A DNA stretch of 25,860 nt, taken from contig BMAT01000318.1 in the NCBI GenBank assembly GCA_019649035.1, forward strand, positions 4,053 through 29,912, in the 5' to 3' direction. Both the position numbers and the translations under genes were made by a program. Source of the DNA: Elysia marginata. Its lineage: Eukaryota > Mollusca > Gastropoda > Plakobranchidae. The notes below the pieces were generated by a model that saw nothing but the letters and a program-made list of their open reading frames with translations, was not told the DNA's origin and did no database searches. Of this stretch, positions 1 through 8,845 are shown one piece after another (the first letter of the stretch is position 1; the number at the start of each line of letters is the position of its first letter).

Positions 1-99
1 TGATGATGGTGATGATGATGATGACAATAACGATGATGATGTTGATGACGACGATGATGATGATGACGACGACGACGAGGATGATGGTTACGATGTTGG

Positions 100-139
<40 letters not shown>

Positions 140-149
140 CATCATAATA

Positions 150-184
<35 letters not shown>

Positions 185-254
185 AATGATGATGACGACG
201 ACGAGGATGATGATTACGATGTTGGTGATGATGATGATGATGATGATGATGATA
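1..254. repeat. GAT/ATG trinucleotide microsatellite
   Basis: Almost pure GAT repeats, interrupted by GAC, GTT and AAT variants, run from the window edge to about position 254. A higher-order pattern is visible: the stretch around 70-100 (GACGACGACGAGGATGATGG) recurs around 195-225, so the array also grew by duplicating a block of about 125 bp. The left end lies outside the window. Open frames across it encode only Met, Thr or Asp runs and are not genes. Confidence 0.95.
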
Positions 255-309
255 ACCAAACTCATCCTCATGTAGGCATAAAAATGTCCGCGCTTTGTTG
301 ATATCGTGA

Positions 310-609
310 ACTACAAATCTACGTTTTGGCCTTACCAATTTAGTGAATAGACTATCCTTTAGTAAAAAAAACTCTTCATCGGAAGACGAATCCAGTGTGC
401 AGACTGTCTTCAATAGATCTGACTGTAAAAATAGCACTGTAACCTACGTGAACAAAGATCGGCCTACTTATAAACCGCGGGGTAAACCAGCGTCTCTATG
501 TGGGGTCGAGCCGATACTTTTCGAAGCTCAAGCAGCTAAAAGCGAGCTGGTTAAAGCACAGCTTCGGAAAGTATTCTCTCTGTGGTCGCCTTTAGGTCAC
601 AATCGGTAG
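310..609 (+). other. Unrecognised open reading frame in a GC-richer patch
   Basis: One frame is open for 100 codons, from the stop at 307 to the stop at 607-609, with no ATG near its start. It has a Ser/Glu-rich stretch (SKKNSSSEDESS), then a basic segment (DRPTYKPRGKP), then a helical-looking Ala/Lys/Leu segment (EAQAAKSELVKAQLRKV). The stretch at about 455-780 is clearly richer in G and C than its surroundings. It could be an exon of a gene outside the window, a processed pseudogene, or part of an unknown repeat. I recognise no domain, and the preceding sequence has no convincing pyrimidine tract for a splice acceptor. From 781 to about 1255 the DNA is AT-rich and shows nothing I can name. 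Confidence 0.25.
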
Positions 610-1259
610 CGAACAGCCTTGGAAAGAATGTAGTTAGGATTCTTAATAAAGCGACGGCGCCACACCTCTACTCCGCGCGCGGAGGTACAGCTTGGTCTAT
701 GTGTGCCGCAACGGTTTTCATAACACTAACAGGTTTTTTTTCAAATTCCATTGCCTCGGGCAGCGCGCTTCCGCGGCCGTAAGCGAATATATAATTATAT
801 TCATGTGACAATTGTAGAGTGCCATATATTTAAATCCAAATTCTTCTCTGTTAATCATGTTTGTATTTTGAGGAAACATCTTACTAGCCATAACTTTATT
901 CAAAAAGTTGAAAATATTTTTTTTTTAATTTCTGTTGAAAATTGCAATCATATTACATGTACTAAAAAAATTGAAAAGGGCACTTGATCAGCATCGACCA
1001 TTAAAAAATATTAGTTGCAACCAATGTAACACTTTTTCCATTTTTAAAATTAAAAAAAAGCTTCTAAATCAATTAAACTTTTAATATTGATCCTCAATTT
1101 TATTTTTGCTAAAAGCAACTTTTTAACGTTTCAAAGCTCAGAAAAATGCATTGTTAAAAGTATCAGCGCCTTGTGCTCTGACTATTGAGAAATATGACTC
1201 ATTTGGACTAGTTTAGAAGGCATACTTCACGTGCTGGCCCTGTTAATCTTTTGGTGGTC

Positions 1260-1422
1260 TCCTTGGAACCCTACTAAGACAAAGAGAGACCGATTGCTAC
1301 ACCACACGCAACAACAACAACATCCTATCTGAATGTACAGAAGGGCCTCACTGCACCGACCAGGACCTGGGGGACTGCACTGATGCTGCCCAGGCCTAGA
1401 TCACACATTGGCGCGACAAGAT
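1260..1422 (+). mobile_element. Probable 3' end of a LINE (fragment)
   Basis: A short stretch of mixed composition runs directly into a GAT microsatellite with no spacer. One frame before the repeat reads AQA-stop-ITHWRDKI, which resembles the C-terminal tails of LINE ORF2 proteins, where an AQDR-x-x-WR type motif precedes a simple-repeat tail. The LINE fragment at 24815-25243 ends the same way, with a GATGATGAT tail. Identification rests on the tail architecture and a few residues, so it is tentative. Confidence 0.4.

Positions 1423-1471
<49 letters not shown>
1423..1471. repeat. GAT microsatellite, probable LINE tail
   Basis: About 16 uninterrupted ATG/GAT units. It directly follows the probable LINE 3' end, so it is best read as an expanded 3' tail of that insertion. 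It produces a poly-His or poly-Met run in antisense and sense frames; these are not genes. Confidence 0.85.
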
Positions 1472-1687
1472 GAAGGCATACTGAATAAAAAGGATAAAAA
1501 TGTAATCTTTTTTATTGACATTTGGTGCAATGATGTTACACTGACGTTGAAAATATTATTTTGGAGAATCTTCCCTAGAACAGTTACCAAAGGTGCAGCT
1601 TAATAACAAAGAACTCTACAGTTTCATTCAATGTAAACAATATTGCCAGCATATAGATTTATATTTGGAGGGCTTACCCTCTTTATC

Positions 1688-1760
1688 TAGGTTCAAGTCA
1701 CCGGAGGCTCGAACCCTGGACCTCTAGGTAAAACAACTGAATTTCTACCTCTGGACCACA
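1688..1760 (-). mobile_element. tRNA-derived SINE head
   Basis: Read on the minus strand, the segment starts GTGGTCCAGAGGTAGAAATT (an A-box-like block) and about 30 bases later has AGGTCCAGGGTTCGAGCC, a near-perfect pol III B box (GGTTCGAGCC). The spacing fits a tRNA. It does not look like a working tRNA gene because acceptor pairing is not evident, so it is most likely the tRNA-like head of an old SINE. The segment from 1761 to 2360 shows only AT-rich unannotated DNA. Confidence 0.5.
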
Positions 1761-2360
1761 ACAAAGTATTTTTGTCTCGGTTGTTGGCTCTGTTTTTTTA
1801 ATCATTCACAACTTCTGCACTTTCTTTTTTTTCGAATTGATTTTTCCGTTCTTTTTAATTCACCCAGTACATCTTTTACCTATTTAAAAAAAAAACCAAC
1901 CAATATTAAACAACTTTTAAAAAGCTATGTTGTCTCGCTTTGTACCATATTATTTATAGTTTAGAATGTGACAAGCTTGATCGTAAAGGTGGTAAAAAAT
2001 TATCATGTAGAAGGAAAAAAAAGAATCAATGCGCTTTTCATCATGATTTTTGTAAAATTGTAAATTGAATATTGCAATACAATTGCTTAAATGGATCACA
2101 CGAATTTATGGAGATGGGCCTGCAAATGATGGTGATAATGTGCTATTGTTTTTTGTCTAAAATGATTGATTACGGCCTACTTTCAGTTAGATTTCCCAAC
2201 ATCTTTTCCAAGTTATTTAACCTCACAACAATCCACGCCTCTTTTTAAAAAAAGGAGACAACTCTCTAATTCTGTGTATAAAATAGGCTTGATTATAGAG
2301 TTATTTTTCCTTGGCTTTCCTCTGTAATTGGGTTCGAATTTGTCTATCTATTGTCTAGAC

Positions 2361-2475
2361 CAGTGTTCTCAACCTTTTTTTTTTTATTTCTGACCCCAAT
2401 TCGATTGTTTGGCAAGAGGAACGACCCCTCATATTCCACACCCCAAATAAAGTAATAAACAAACACTTTAAAACT
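2361..2475 (+). mobile_element. hAT-like DNA transposon terminus (one end only)
   Basis: CAGTGTTCTCAACC at 2361-2374 is followed by a T-run and then TGACCCCAATTCGATTG and ACGACCCCTC. This matches the widespread hAT (Charlie/Zaphod-type) terminal pattern CAGTGGTTCTCAACC...CGACCCC. I found no matching inverted end (GGTTGAGAAC...) downstream, so this is a solitary or badly decayed end. The right boundary is approximate. From here to about 3700 I see no gene; the sequence is AT-rich with scattered AGATCTA palindromes. Confidence 0.5.
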
Positions 2476-3703
2476 CCCATACACCGCGTTAAAAAATGCG
2501 TACGATCCAACAGCAGCCAATTAATAAGGCTTAAATTGCATAGTTAACACAGAACTGTAATTTAATTATTAATGCTTCAAATCATTCACGTTTCAAGCAA
2601 ATACAAAGCAAGAAATAGGAGAGGGGAGAATTTTCACACAGGAAATTTCTATTTAGTTTTATTTTTTTTTGGAAATACTTGTAAAGGGTCTTGTGCATTT
2701 CGGTACATTATTTTTTATGATAACAAACTTAACTAACAAAATGAAAGGTAATAAAAAATATTTGCAACTGAAATAAAAAGTGGCATCCGGTGCTGAAATA
2801 TTGCCAAGGAGAGAACACATACGGTACACAAAGACATTACAACACAAACAAAAAGCAATAAGAGGGCAGCGCCAGCAAAACAGCGACCAACCTCAAAATT
2901 CTTGGGGAAGTCTTCCATAAAGCAAGGCGCGTACCACCAGCAACACCCAGCTATTTGAGTACATGTATTTCCTTGCTTTTAATTTGAGTTGGTCAAGAGT
3001 AGAGAGTCTCCTTTCGCAAGTATAAGTTAATGCAAATTGGACAATGGCCCGAAATCCTGTTCGATTAACTTAGATAGTATAACTCCTGGAGTGAACACTT
3101 AAACTACAAAACATTTCTCAAGAAACGTTTCGCGTGCTGATGAATCATATCTCAATCCCAAAAGCTCGTCTTGAATGTCACCTGTGACCTAAAATAAAAA
3201 AGGTCTTCACGGCTGTACTGCTATGCGAATGATTTCGGTCGCTAGTTCAAAATACAGGCTTTGTCTATTTGGCAACTTCCATTCTTAAGAAACTCGTGTT
3301 TTCAGTGAAGTCTAAATTGTTGAAGACAACAAATAAGATAGATCTACATACCTAGTCTTAGTTTTAGAACCACATTTTGACATAGATCTAGATATACCCT
3401 GAAACTACATGTACAACTCAGCAGTATAATGGGTTAACTATATTCAACAATTTGTTTGTTTTATGTTGTTTATGAATAGGTTTCATTGGTGTCTTTCGTT
3501 TCATTTATCAGCGACCAGGTTGCGATCGAAATCCGCTGGCACAGAAAAATGTTTAGAATATCTGGAAATGATGATGGCTAAACTGCACCGGCTATGAAAC
3601 GTAGAGTCCTTTTAGCACGTGGTTGAGTGAAATAGACTGTGTATTGATTTCATAATCTAGAGGAGCCGACTGTAAGTGCTATGATTTAGATATACTTGTA
3701 TAT

Positions 3704-3960
3704 CTAGGGGCAGTGTGGCAGAGTGGTTAGCGCGTCGGACTTGAGATCTGGAGGTCGTGAGCTTGGATTCCGACCATGACATGTTGCCTTTGACTTGGGA
3801 AGCAATTTACCCTAACTTTCCCCAGTCCATTCACCTGTAAAATGTGTACCTGGCTAAAAGCAGGGCTGGAAATTTGTGGAATGTTAGTAATTGCGCACCT
3901 AAAAAGGCTGCGGTAATGTAATGCTCTGAAATATGAGTTGAATTTGCTCTTGATCTAATG
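3704..3960 (+). mobile_element. tRNA-derived SINE
   Basis: GGGGCAGTGTGGCAGAGTGG opens a tRNA-like head (A box TGGCAGAGTGGTTAG). It is followed by GTCGGACTTGAGATCTGGAG and a degenerate B box, GAGCTTGGATTCC. The body then has CTTGGGAAGCAATTTACCCT, CCATTCACCTGTAAAATG and TACCTGGCTAAAAGCAGGG, a layout shared by SINE bodies in many invertebrates. It is the clearest SINE in the window. The 3' boundary is uncertain and no target duplication was identified. Confidence 0.75.
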
Positions 3961-4126
3961 TATGCAAAGATATATCTCTGAATGTATGTTATCAAGTTGA
4001 ATTTTGCAACAGAATCTCATGGGTTAGGGCCAAGGGTCAAAAGAGAAGGTAGGAGACGAAAACCTAGGAGAGTAAGACAGACATGTAGGCCTACAAACAG
4101 ACCTGTGAAGAGAAAGAGAAAGACAG

Positions 4127-4218
4127 AGATATGTAGGTAGATGATAGATGGATAGATAATTTTATATAGATAGATAGATAGGTAGATAGATAGATAGATA
4201 GATGGAGAGAGAGAAGAT
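4127..4218. repeat. GATA (TAGA) tetranucleotide microsatellite
   Basis: Runs of TAGA/GATA units with small interruptions, passing into GAGAGA. The surrounding 4015-4500 stretch is strongly purine-rich on the plus strand (AGAGAAAGAGAAAGACAG and GAGAGAGCGAGAGAGAGAAG near 4410-4430), which leaves the minus strand free of stops. The long minus-strand frame there is a composition artefact. From 4500, an A-rich run leads into unannotated DNA up to about 5640. Confidence 0.9.
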
Positions 4219-5514
4219 GTGGACCGGGATAAAAAGGAGGATGAAACAGCTATAGAGAGATAAAAAAGGGAAGGCGTTGAAACCTCAGCAGAAAACCAAA
4301 TATTATCCGCAGACGCCCAGAAGTCATGTTTTGGACCAAAAGAGAAGGTGGAAGAGGAAGAGACAGACAGACATGACCAAATAGGAAGAGTTTTAAAGAC
4401 ATAGCGAGGGAGAGAGCGAGAGAGAGAAGTGAACTCTGACAAAGAGGAGGATAAAAAAGGGAGATACAAACCAAAGAGAAGGCGTTGATAGGAAATGCAA
4501 AAAAAAAAAAAAGAAAAAAATCAAGCAGGAAGTAAGCCTGCGGAAAGAAGACAAAGCAGATGCAGATATTACAACCTTATGGGGACGAAAAGAAAAGAAG
4601 AGAACCTTTTAATTGAAGGTCAGTCCATTTTTAGATTCTTTACTTAAACCTATTCGCGGGCATATTACTAGTGAACATAAATAACCTTAGTAAAGTTTTC
4701 CCACTTTTGTGGATCTATATTTTTTTATCTCGCAGTATTTCAGAAATTTTAGCTGGCCTCACTCAGGGGCCACTCTTCAAAAAGTTCATGTTCATCTGCC
4801 CTAGTAAGCGGCAGCTTAAAGTTGATAATGGAGATAAGCAATTGCGTCTCATTAGATTCGAAACTACATGTCCATGCATGGTAAGTGAGAGTTGAACTCG
4901 AGACAGTTACAAATTACGTCAACAATAGCAATGACTAATACCATGATGTAAAAAAAATATAAAACAATTTTAAAATTTTTTCAATCCCAGCAAACTTTAT
5001 TTCACAATACAAATCCCACAGCAACAGCGTGTTTTCTATAGCTTTCAATTAAAAGATTGAGAATAGTGATAACATTGGAAAGCCCTAGATGTGGTTTGAG
5101 GAAAAAGAAATTAAGCACAATGATGAAAATTTTAACGTTTAAGCCATTACTTTTGCTAGATGAAATTATCCAAAAAAATCTGTACGCCTATTCTCCTGCC
5201 ATATTACTCCAAATAATGGCTTTTTAAAGTTGAAAAGTTCTTATGAAGTGCTTTTCAATACTTAAATAAAACGGAAGAAACACTAAGCAGGCGTTGAAAA
5301 CACCAAAAACTTCACATTTCCCAGCCATTCTCCGTTAAATACTGATCTTTTAAATGTCCATTGTTTCATATCAAATGGCTTTATTTCGTATATTTTTTTT
5401 ATAAATAAGAACTCGAAAGTCGCAACAGATTAATAAATTTGTATCAAGTGAGATATTCGGAGTTAAAAGCTTTAATGAACAAGATTTTTTTTAAACATTA
5501 AGACGCCAGAAATC

Positions 5515-5520
5515 TTTATT
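5515..5520 (-). terminator. Candidate poly(A) signal for copy 1
   Basis: TTTATT on the plus strand reads AATAAA on the minus strand, about 185 bases past the stop codon of the minus-strand gene at 5705-6103. It is the nearest canonical hexamer I found in the right orientation. Such hexamers are frequent by chance in AT-rich DNA. Confidence 0.4.
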
Positions 5521-5704
5521 ATGCATTTGATCTAAACAGGGTTATAAAATGCAAAGCAATTCTTGTCTGCATAGGCAGGCTGGAACAGGTTAAGGAACTG
5601 TTAACTAGAATATATCTAAAACAAGATAACGATACAAAATTTAATGGTTATCATAGAAAAGATAGAGCAACATTTCTGAGATGTTGAACGTCCAGGTCCA
5701 GTTT

Positions 5705-6103
5705 TTACTTCCGTTTTCCTCCAGCGACGCCTCCGGCAATGGTATCAACCACACCAGCCACAGTGGTGAACGAACACTGGGTATTACACATAGAATTGCA
5801 AGCGGTGAAAGTAAAGCCACATGTAATCAAAGACAGAGGGTTGGAGCCATCTCCGCGACATTCGGCAAGCTGGCCGCCGCATTGGGCACCACAAGTGTCT
5901 ACACAGTTACAGACAGCGCCACAAGCTGTGTTACAGATGGTCGCCTGGGTCTGACACAGCCCACCAAGGAGACCTGTCAGGTCACAGGCTTGCTGGGCAA
6001 ACCCACACTGTCCGCTACAGGTGTCTGTACAGGGAGAAGCGTTGGTGCTGTAGACCAGGACGGCGACCACGGCTAGGGACACGGCAGTTCTGAAAGAGTT
6101 CAT
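5705..6103 (-). CDS. Secreted 16-cysteine two-module protein, copy 1
   Basis: Complete intronless-looking ORF of 132 codons. Residues 1-22 are a signal peptide (MNSFRTA, hydrophobic LAVVAVLVYS, cleavage likely after TNA). The mature protein has 16 cysteines at 25, 29, 33, 40, 50, 57, 61, 65 and 67, 71, 75, 82, 95, 102, 106, 110. These are two modules with spacing 3-3-6-9-6-3-3 and 3-3-6-12-6-3-3, joined by one Asn. RGD is at residues 83-85 in the module 2 loop. A Gly/Val tail ends in GGKRK, unlike the other copies. It is divergent from copy 2, with ATGs about 2.2 kb apart, and a TATA box lies about 100 bp upstream of the ATG. The family is unknown to me. Secretion and dense disulfide bonding are inferred; function is not assigned. 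The coding region is much richer in GC than its flanks. Confidence 0.9.
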   Translation of the reverse strand: MNSFRTAVSLAVVAVLVYSTNASPCTDTCSGQCGFAQQACDLTGLLGGLCQTQATICNTACGAVCNCVDTCGAQCGGQLAECRGDGSNPLSLITCGFTFTACNSMCNTQCSFTTVAGVVDTIAGGVAGGKRK

Positions 6104-6198
6104 GATTGTCTGACTGGTTTGGTTGGCTTAGAGCTGGCGACGTGTACTCAGTGCACAAGAACACTTGACAAGTGATTGGACGACAAGTTCATGGTAAA

Positions 6199-6206
6199 CT
6201 TTATAG
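6199..6206 (-). promoter_or_regulatory. TATA box of copy 1
   Basis: The minus strand reads GTAGGCCTATAAAG, with the TATA element CTATAAAG about 96-103 bases upstream of the ATG. Copy 3 has the same GTAGGCCTATAAA context at a similar distance. The intervening leader contains TAAGCCAACCA and CAGTCAGACAATC, close to the leaders of the other copies. Confidence 0.7.
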
Positions 6207-7471
6207 GCCTACTGATAGCCCATGTTGGTTGGTTAAATTTTTGCACATACAACAAATTTTTATCTATCTTAACAATCGACCCCTTTGACTAGAAGCGCAA
6301 TTACATTTTCAATTTGAGATATATACCAAGCACATTCTGGTAGTAGCGTGACAAGAAATCAGCATTTTAAAAGCTTTTACTTTTGGCATAATGATGTTTG
6401 TAATATTAGAACAGTGGAGGGTGTTTATGTGTCTACGTGTGTCTGGAGAGGTATCCTTCAGAATTACACTTAATGGAAATTTTGCATATATGAGGAAATC
6501 ACTCTGTATGATGGTTACAATGGAAAACCGCTTATCTTACCTGACAAATGTGACACAGTTATGCCTAAAAACAATTCACAAAATATGAAAATAGAGGCAT
6601 AAAATATTTTATAGAACTAGAATAGAGAGGTAGTGAGATAAATTTTAATTTTTGTTCTCCGCGTACTGTCGGATCACAGGCTTCACTTCCTCGTGTAACT
6701 TTGTCTTATAGATGAGGTGTAGGGTAAAGCAAAAAATCTACTACAGCTCATCAGTAAATTTTTACGGTTGCCTTAGTTAGGAACGGCACCTGTTCTGAGC
6801 CGAATCAAATGGTATACAGGTTATGAAAGTTCAACTTCATTACAACTCTAGTTTACCTATGAACTTATAAACCTAGGTGCCTTGGTAATCTCTACCAATC
6901 AGCGCACCACTCTGGCGCTTAATACGTTTTTTTTTTTATTTCTACAAGTTAAAACTACTCGTACGTTTTGTTAATCACTTGAAATCCATCTCAGCTTTTT
7001 ATGGGATCTTTTGGAAATTTGCCCTTTAGGTACCTTTGAATGTAACAAATAAGAAAATGGGATTTTAGAAAAATTAAACCCAGTTTTGAAGCTTTCCTAG
7101 CAATGGACGAAAATCACTTCTTAAAATCGTATGAAAAATTTTATAAATAACCAAATTATGTTCCATAAAAAATTCCATAATTCTTCTAAGTCGTAAACAT
7201 TCCTATAGTGAGCAAAAAGTTTTAAATGAGGGGACAGATAAATTTTGAAAATGGTCAAATTTGACATTGAAAATTCAATACGGCCGCCTTTACTATAGCA
7301 ACCATGATATTTTTGCTCATGTTCCTCCAATTTGACAATGCTGAATTGATTCGTAACCATCATTTTGGTAGCAACCTTGAACTTAAAAAAATATCTTAGG
7401 GCCCGTTCAAGCTTGTGCTTTTAAGATTGCGATACAGTTTGTTATTTCACCATAATCTATACCTGTTTTAG

Positions 7472-7560
7472 ATGGGGTGATGTCATGGTCTAGTTATAGA
7501 CAATCCGCTCTCGGACAGAGAGATCCAGGTCTCGAACGCGGTGTTTAGTAAAGTTTCTTT
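7472..7560 (+). mobile_element. tRNA-derived SINE head inside block A
   Basis: GATGGGGTGATGTCATGGTC, then TCTAGTTATAGAC (A-box-like; compare TGGTCTAGTGG of tRNA-Glu/Asp types), then CCGCTCTCGGACAGAGAG and a B-box-like CCAGGTCTCGAACGC. The matching head is at 21472-21560 in block B, so the insertion predates the duplication. The rest of 6207-8192 is AT-rich DNA shared with block B; I see no gene in it. Confidence 0.55.
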
Positions 7561-8192
7561 TCACACATTTTAGCCTCATTGAGGCAGCAAATGAGTATGT
7601 AGCAAAAGCCAGTAAAAGATCTTGTCCATGTCCTGGAGTAATACCCTTTTCTTACTATGTCTCTTTGAGTTTAAAAGATATTTTGGTTGTGATTGACCTG
7701 TTGTAGAATTTACGTAAAGCCTTCGAAGCATTTTTGTGTATTGTGCGATTAATAAATGTCTTTTTACTTCTAGTATATAAGTTTGGGTGACAAAAATGTA
7801 CAAAGATTTTTGTTTTTAAAAGGCTGTTAAATTTTATGTCAATATGCAAGAGAGACTGCAAGTTTTAACAGTAAGTCCACTTCACAATAGGCCTACCATT
7901 GCATTTTGAATCTGGACACCTTTTGTTGGTCATACAATTTGCTGTAATCAATATCTACTATCATAGAAATATTGACATTAGTGCCCAAGTGTCAAATACT
8001 TCGAGTTTACAGCACAAGTGGCAATACAAATTGAAATACAAATTTGTCAGGTATTACCTTACTGAACACGAGGAATTCTTTATCGACTAAGCAGATTTGT
8101 CTTCTTCGTGCAGTATAATACAAATTGATACTGCTTACTTGACGCATCTAAACTTCAATAAATGCTAAAACACCGCGAATCATCGAAGTAGC

Positions 8193-8200
8193 TATATAAG
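8193..8200 (+). promoter_or_regulatory. TATA box of copy 2
   Basis: TATATAAG lies 84-91 bases upstream of the ATG, the same as at 22149-22156 upstream of copy 4. Initiator-like sequences ACCATCAC and TTCAGTGC lie about 30-38 bases downstream. The leader ends CCAGCCAGACAATC before ATG. No intron is needed between the TATA box and the start codon. Confidence 0.75.
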
Positions 8201-8283
8201 CTGGAATACCAGGTAGGTAACCATCACATTTCAGTGCTCCCGAGAAAACACTTCAAATACCAAGCCAAGCCAGCCAGACAATC

Positions 8284-8679
8284 ATGAACACTCTCCGAAC
8301 TGCCGTGTCTCTGGCCGTGGTCGCCATCCTGGTCTACAGCACCAACGCCTCTCCCTGTACAGACACCTGTAGCGGACAGTGTGGGTTTGCCCAGCAAGCC
8401 TGTGATCTGACAGGTCTTCTTGGCAATCTATGTCAGACCCAGGCTACCATCTGCAACACAGCTTGTGGCGCCGTCTGTAACTGTATTGACACCTGCGGTG
8501 CCCAATGCGGCGGCCAGCTCGCAGAATGTCGCGGAGATGGCTCCAACCCTGTGGCTTTGGTAACTTGTGGCTTCAGTTTCACTGGTTGTAACGCTCTGTG
8601 TAATACCCAGTGTGGCTTCACCACTGTGGCTGGTATAGTTGACACCATTGGCGGTAGCATCGCTGGACCAGCCCCGTAA
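8284..8679 (+). CDS. Secreted 16-cysteine two-module protein, copy 2
   Basis: Complete 131-codon ORF with signal peptide 1-22 (MNTLRTA, then LAVVAILVYSTNA). All 16 cysteines and both module spacings (3-3-6-9-6-3-3 and 3-3-6-12-6-3-3) match copy 1. RGD is encoded at 8530-8538. Module 1 differs from the other copies by a single residue (GLLGNLC for GLLGGLC), and by hand count its 5' half is the most diverged of the four at nucleotide level. The tail ends IAGPAP, shared only with copy 4, which marks these two as one class. The start is supported by the TATA box and the conserved leader just upstream. Function is unknown; an extracellular, disulfide-stabilised helical protein is my inference from spacing. 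Confidence 0.92.
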   Translation: MNTLRTAVSLAVVAILVYSTNASPCTDTCSGQCGFAQQACDLTGLLGNLCQTQATICNTACGAVCNCIDTCGAQCGGQLAECRGDGSNPVALVTCGFSFTGCNALCNTQCGFTTVAGIVDTIGGSIAGPAP

Positions 8680-8712
8680 AGATCGACCAGTGAACTCAAT
8701 CGACCTTGACAT
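8680..8712 (+). promoter_or_regulatory. Conserved 3' UTR element next to the stop of copy 2
   Basis: AGATCGACCAGTGAACTCAA followed by TCGACCTTGACAT directly after the stop. Nearly the same sequence follows copy 4 (22630-22662), and a recognisable version follows copy 3 on the minus strand (18398-18429). It contains two ATCGACC repeats. Copy 1 lacks it. Recent common origin explains copies 2 and 4; persistence in the more diverged copy 3 suggests constraint or conversion. Confidence 0.5.
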
Positions 8713-8845
8713 CTGGCCATCTTAGTTCAAAATGTAAATCTCTCTGACAAACGGATCTCTAGTTTTTTTTATATATCTCTGTATATACCGAAACAGAACT
8801 TCTGGCGCATGCATGAAATCAAAGCTCCTTGATTAAACTTGAATA

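Larger units (their letters stand above)
5705..8840. repeat. Segmental duplication, block A
   Basis: This block holds the divergent pair copy 1/copy 2 and matches 18430-22810 in order and orientation. Recognisable anchors between the genes include a GTGTCTGGAGAGG stretch (6438; block B about 19010), AATAGAGAGGTAGTGAGA (about 6619; about 19679), CTAAGTCGTAAAC (about 7187; about 21172), and CGAACGCGGTGTTTAGTAAA (about 7534; about 21530). The anchors fall in the same order on both sides. The left boundary is at the stop of copy 1, because the 3' flanks of copies 1 and 3 do not match. The right boundary is near 8840. Boundaries come from reading by eye. Confidence 0.85.

Noticed and set aside
3-275. 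Met/Thr-rich frame
   Set aside because: Translation of the GAT microsatellite.
1396-1590. Poly-His minus-strand frame
   Set aside because: Translation of the GAT tail at 1423-1471.
3704-3775. Possible functional tRNA gene
   Set aside because: Good A box but a degenerate B box and no convincing acceptor stem; the body that follows is SINE-like.
4017-4469. 150-codon minus-strand frame
   Set aside because: Lies in purine-rich simple repeats, low complexity, with no domain.
7121-7363. 80-codon minus-strand frame shared in part with 21064-21321
   Set aside because: Similarity is explained by the block duplication; the frames differ and contain no conserved protein pattern.
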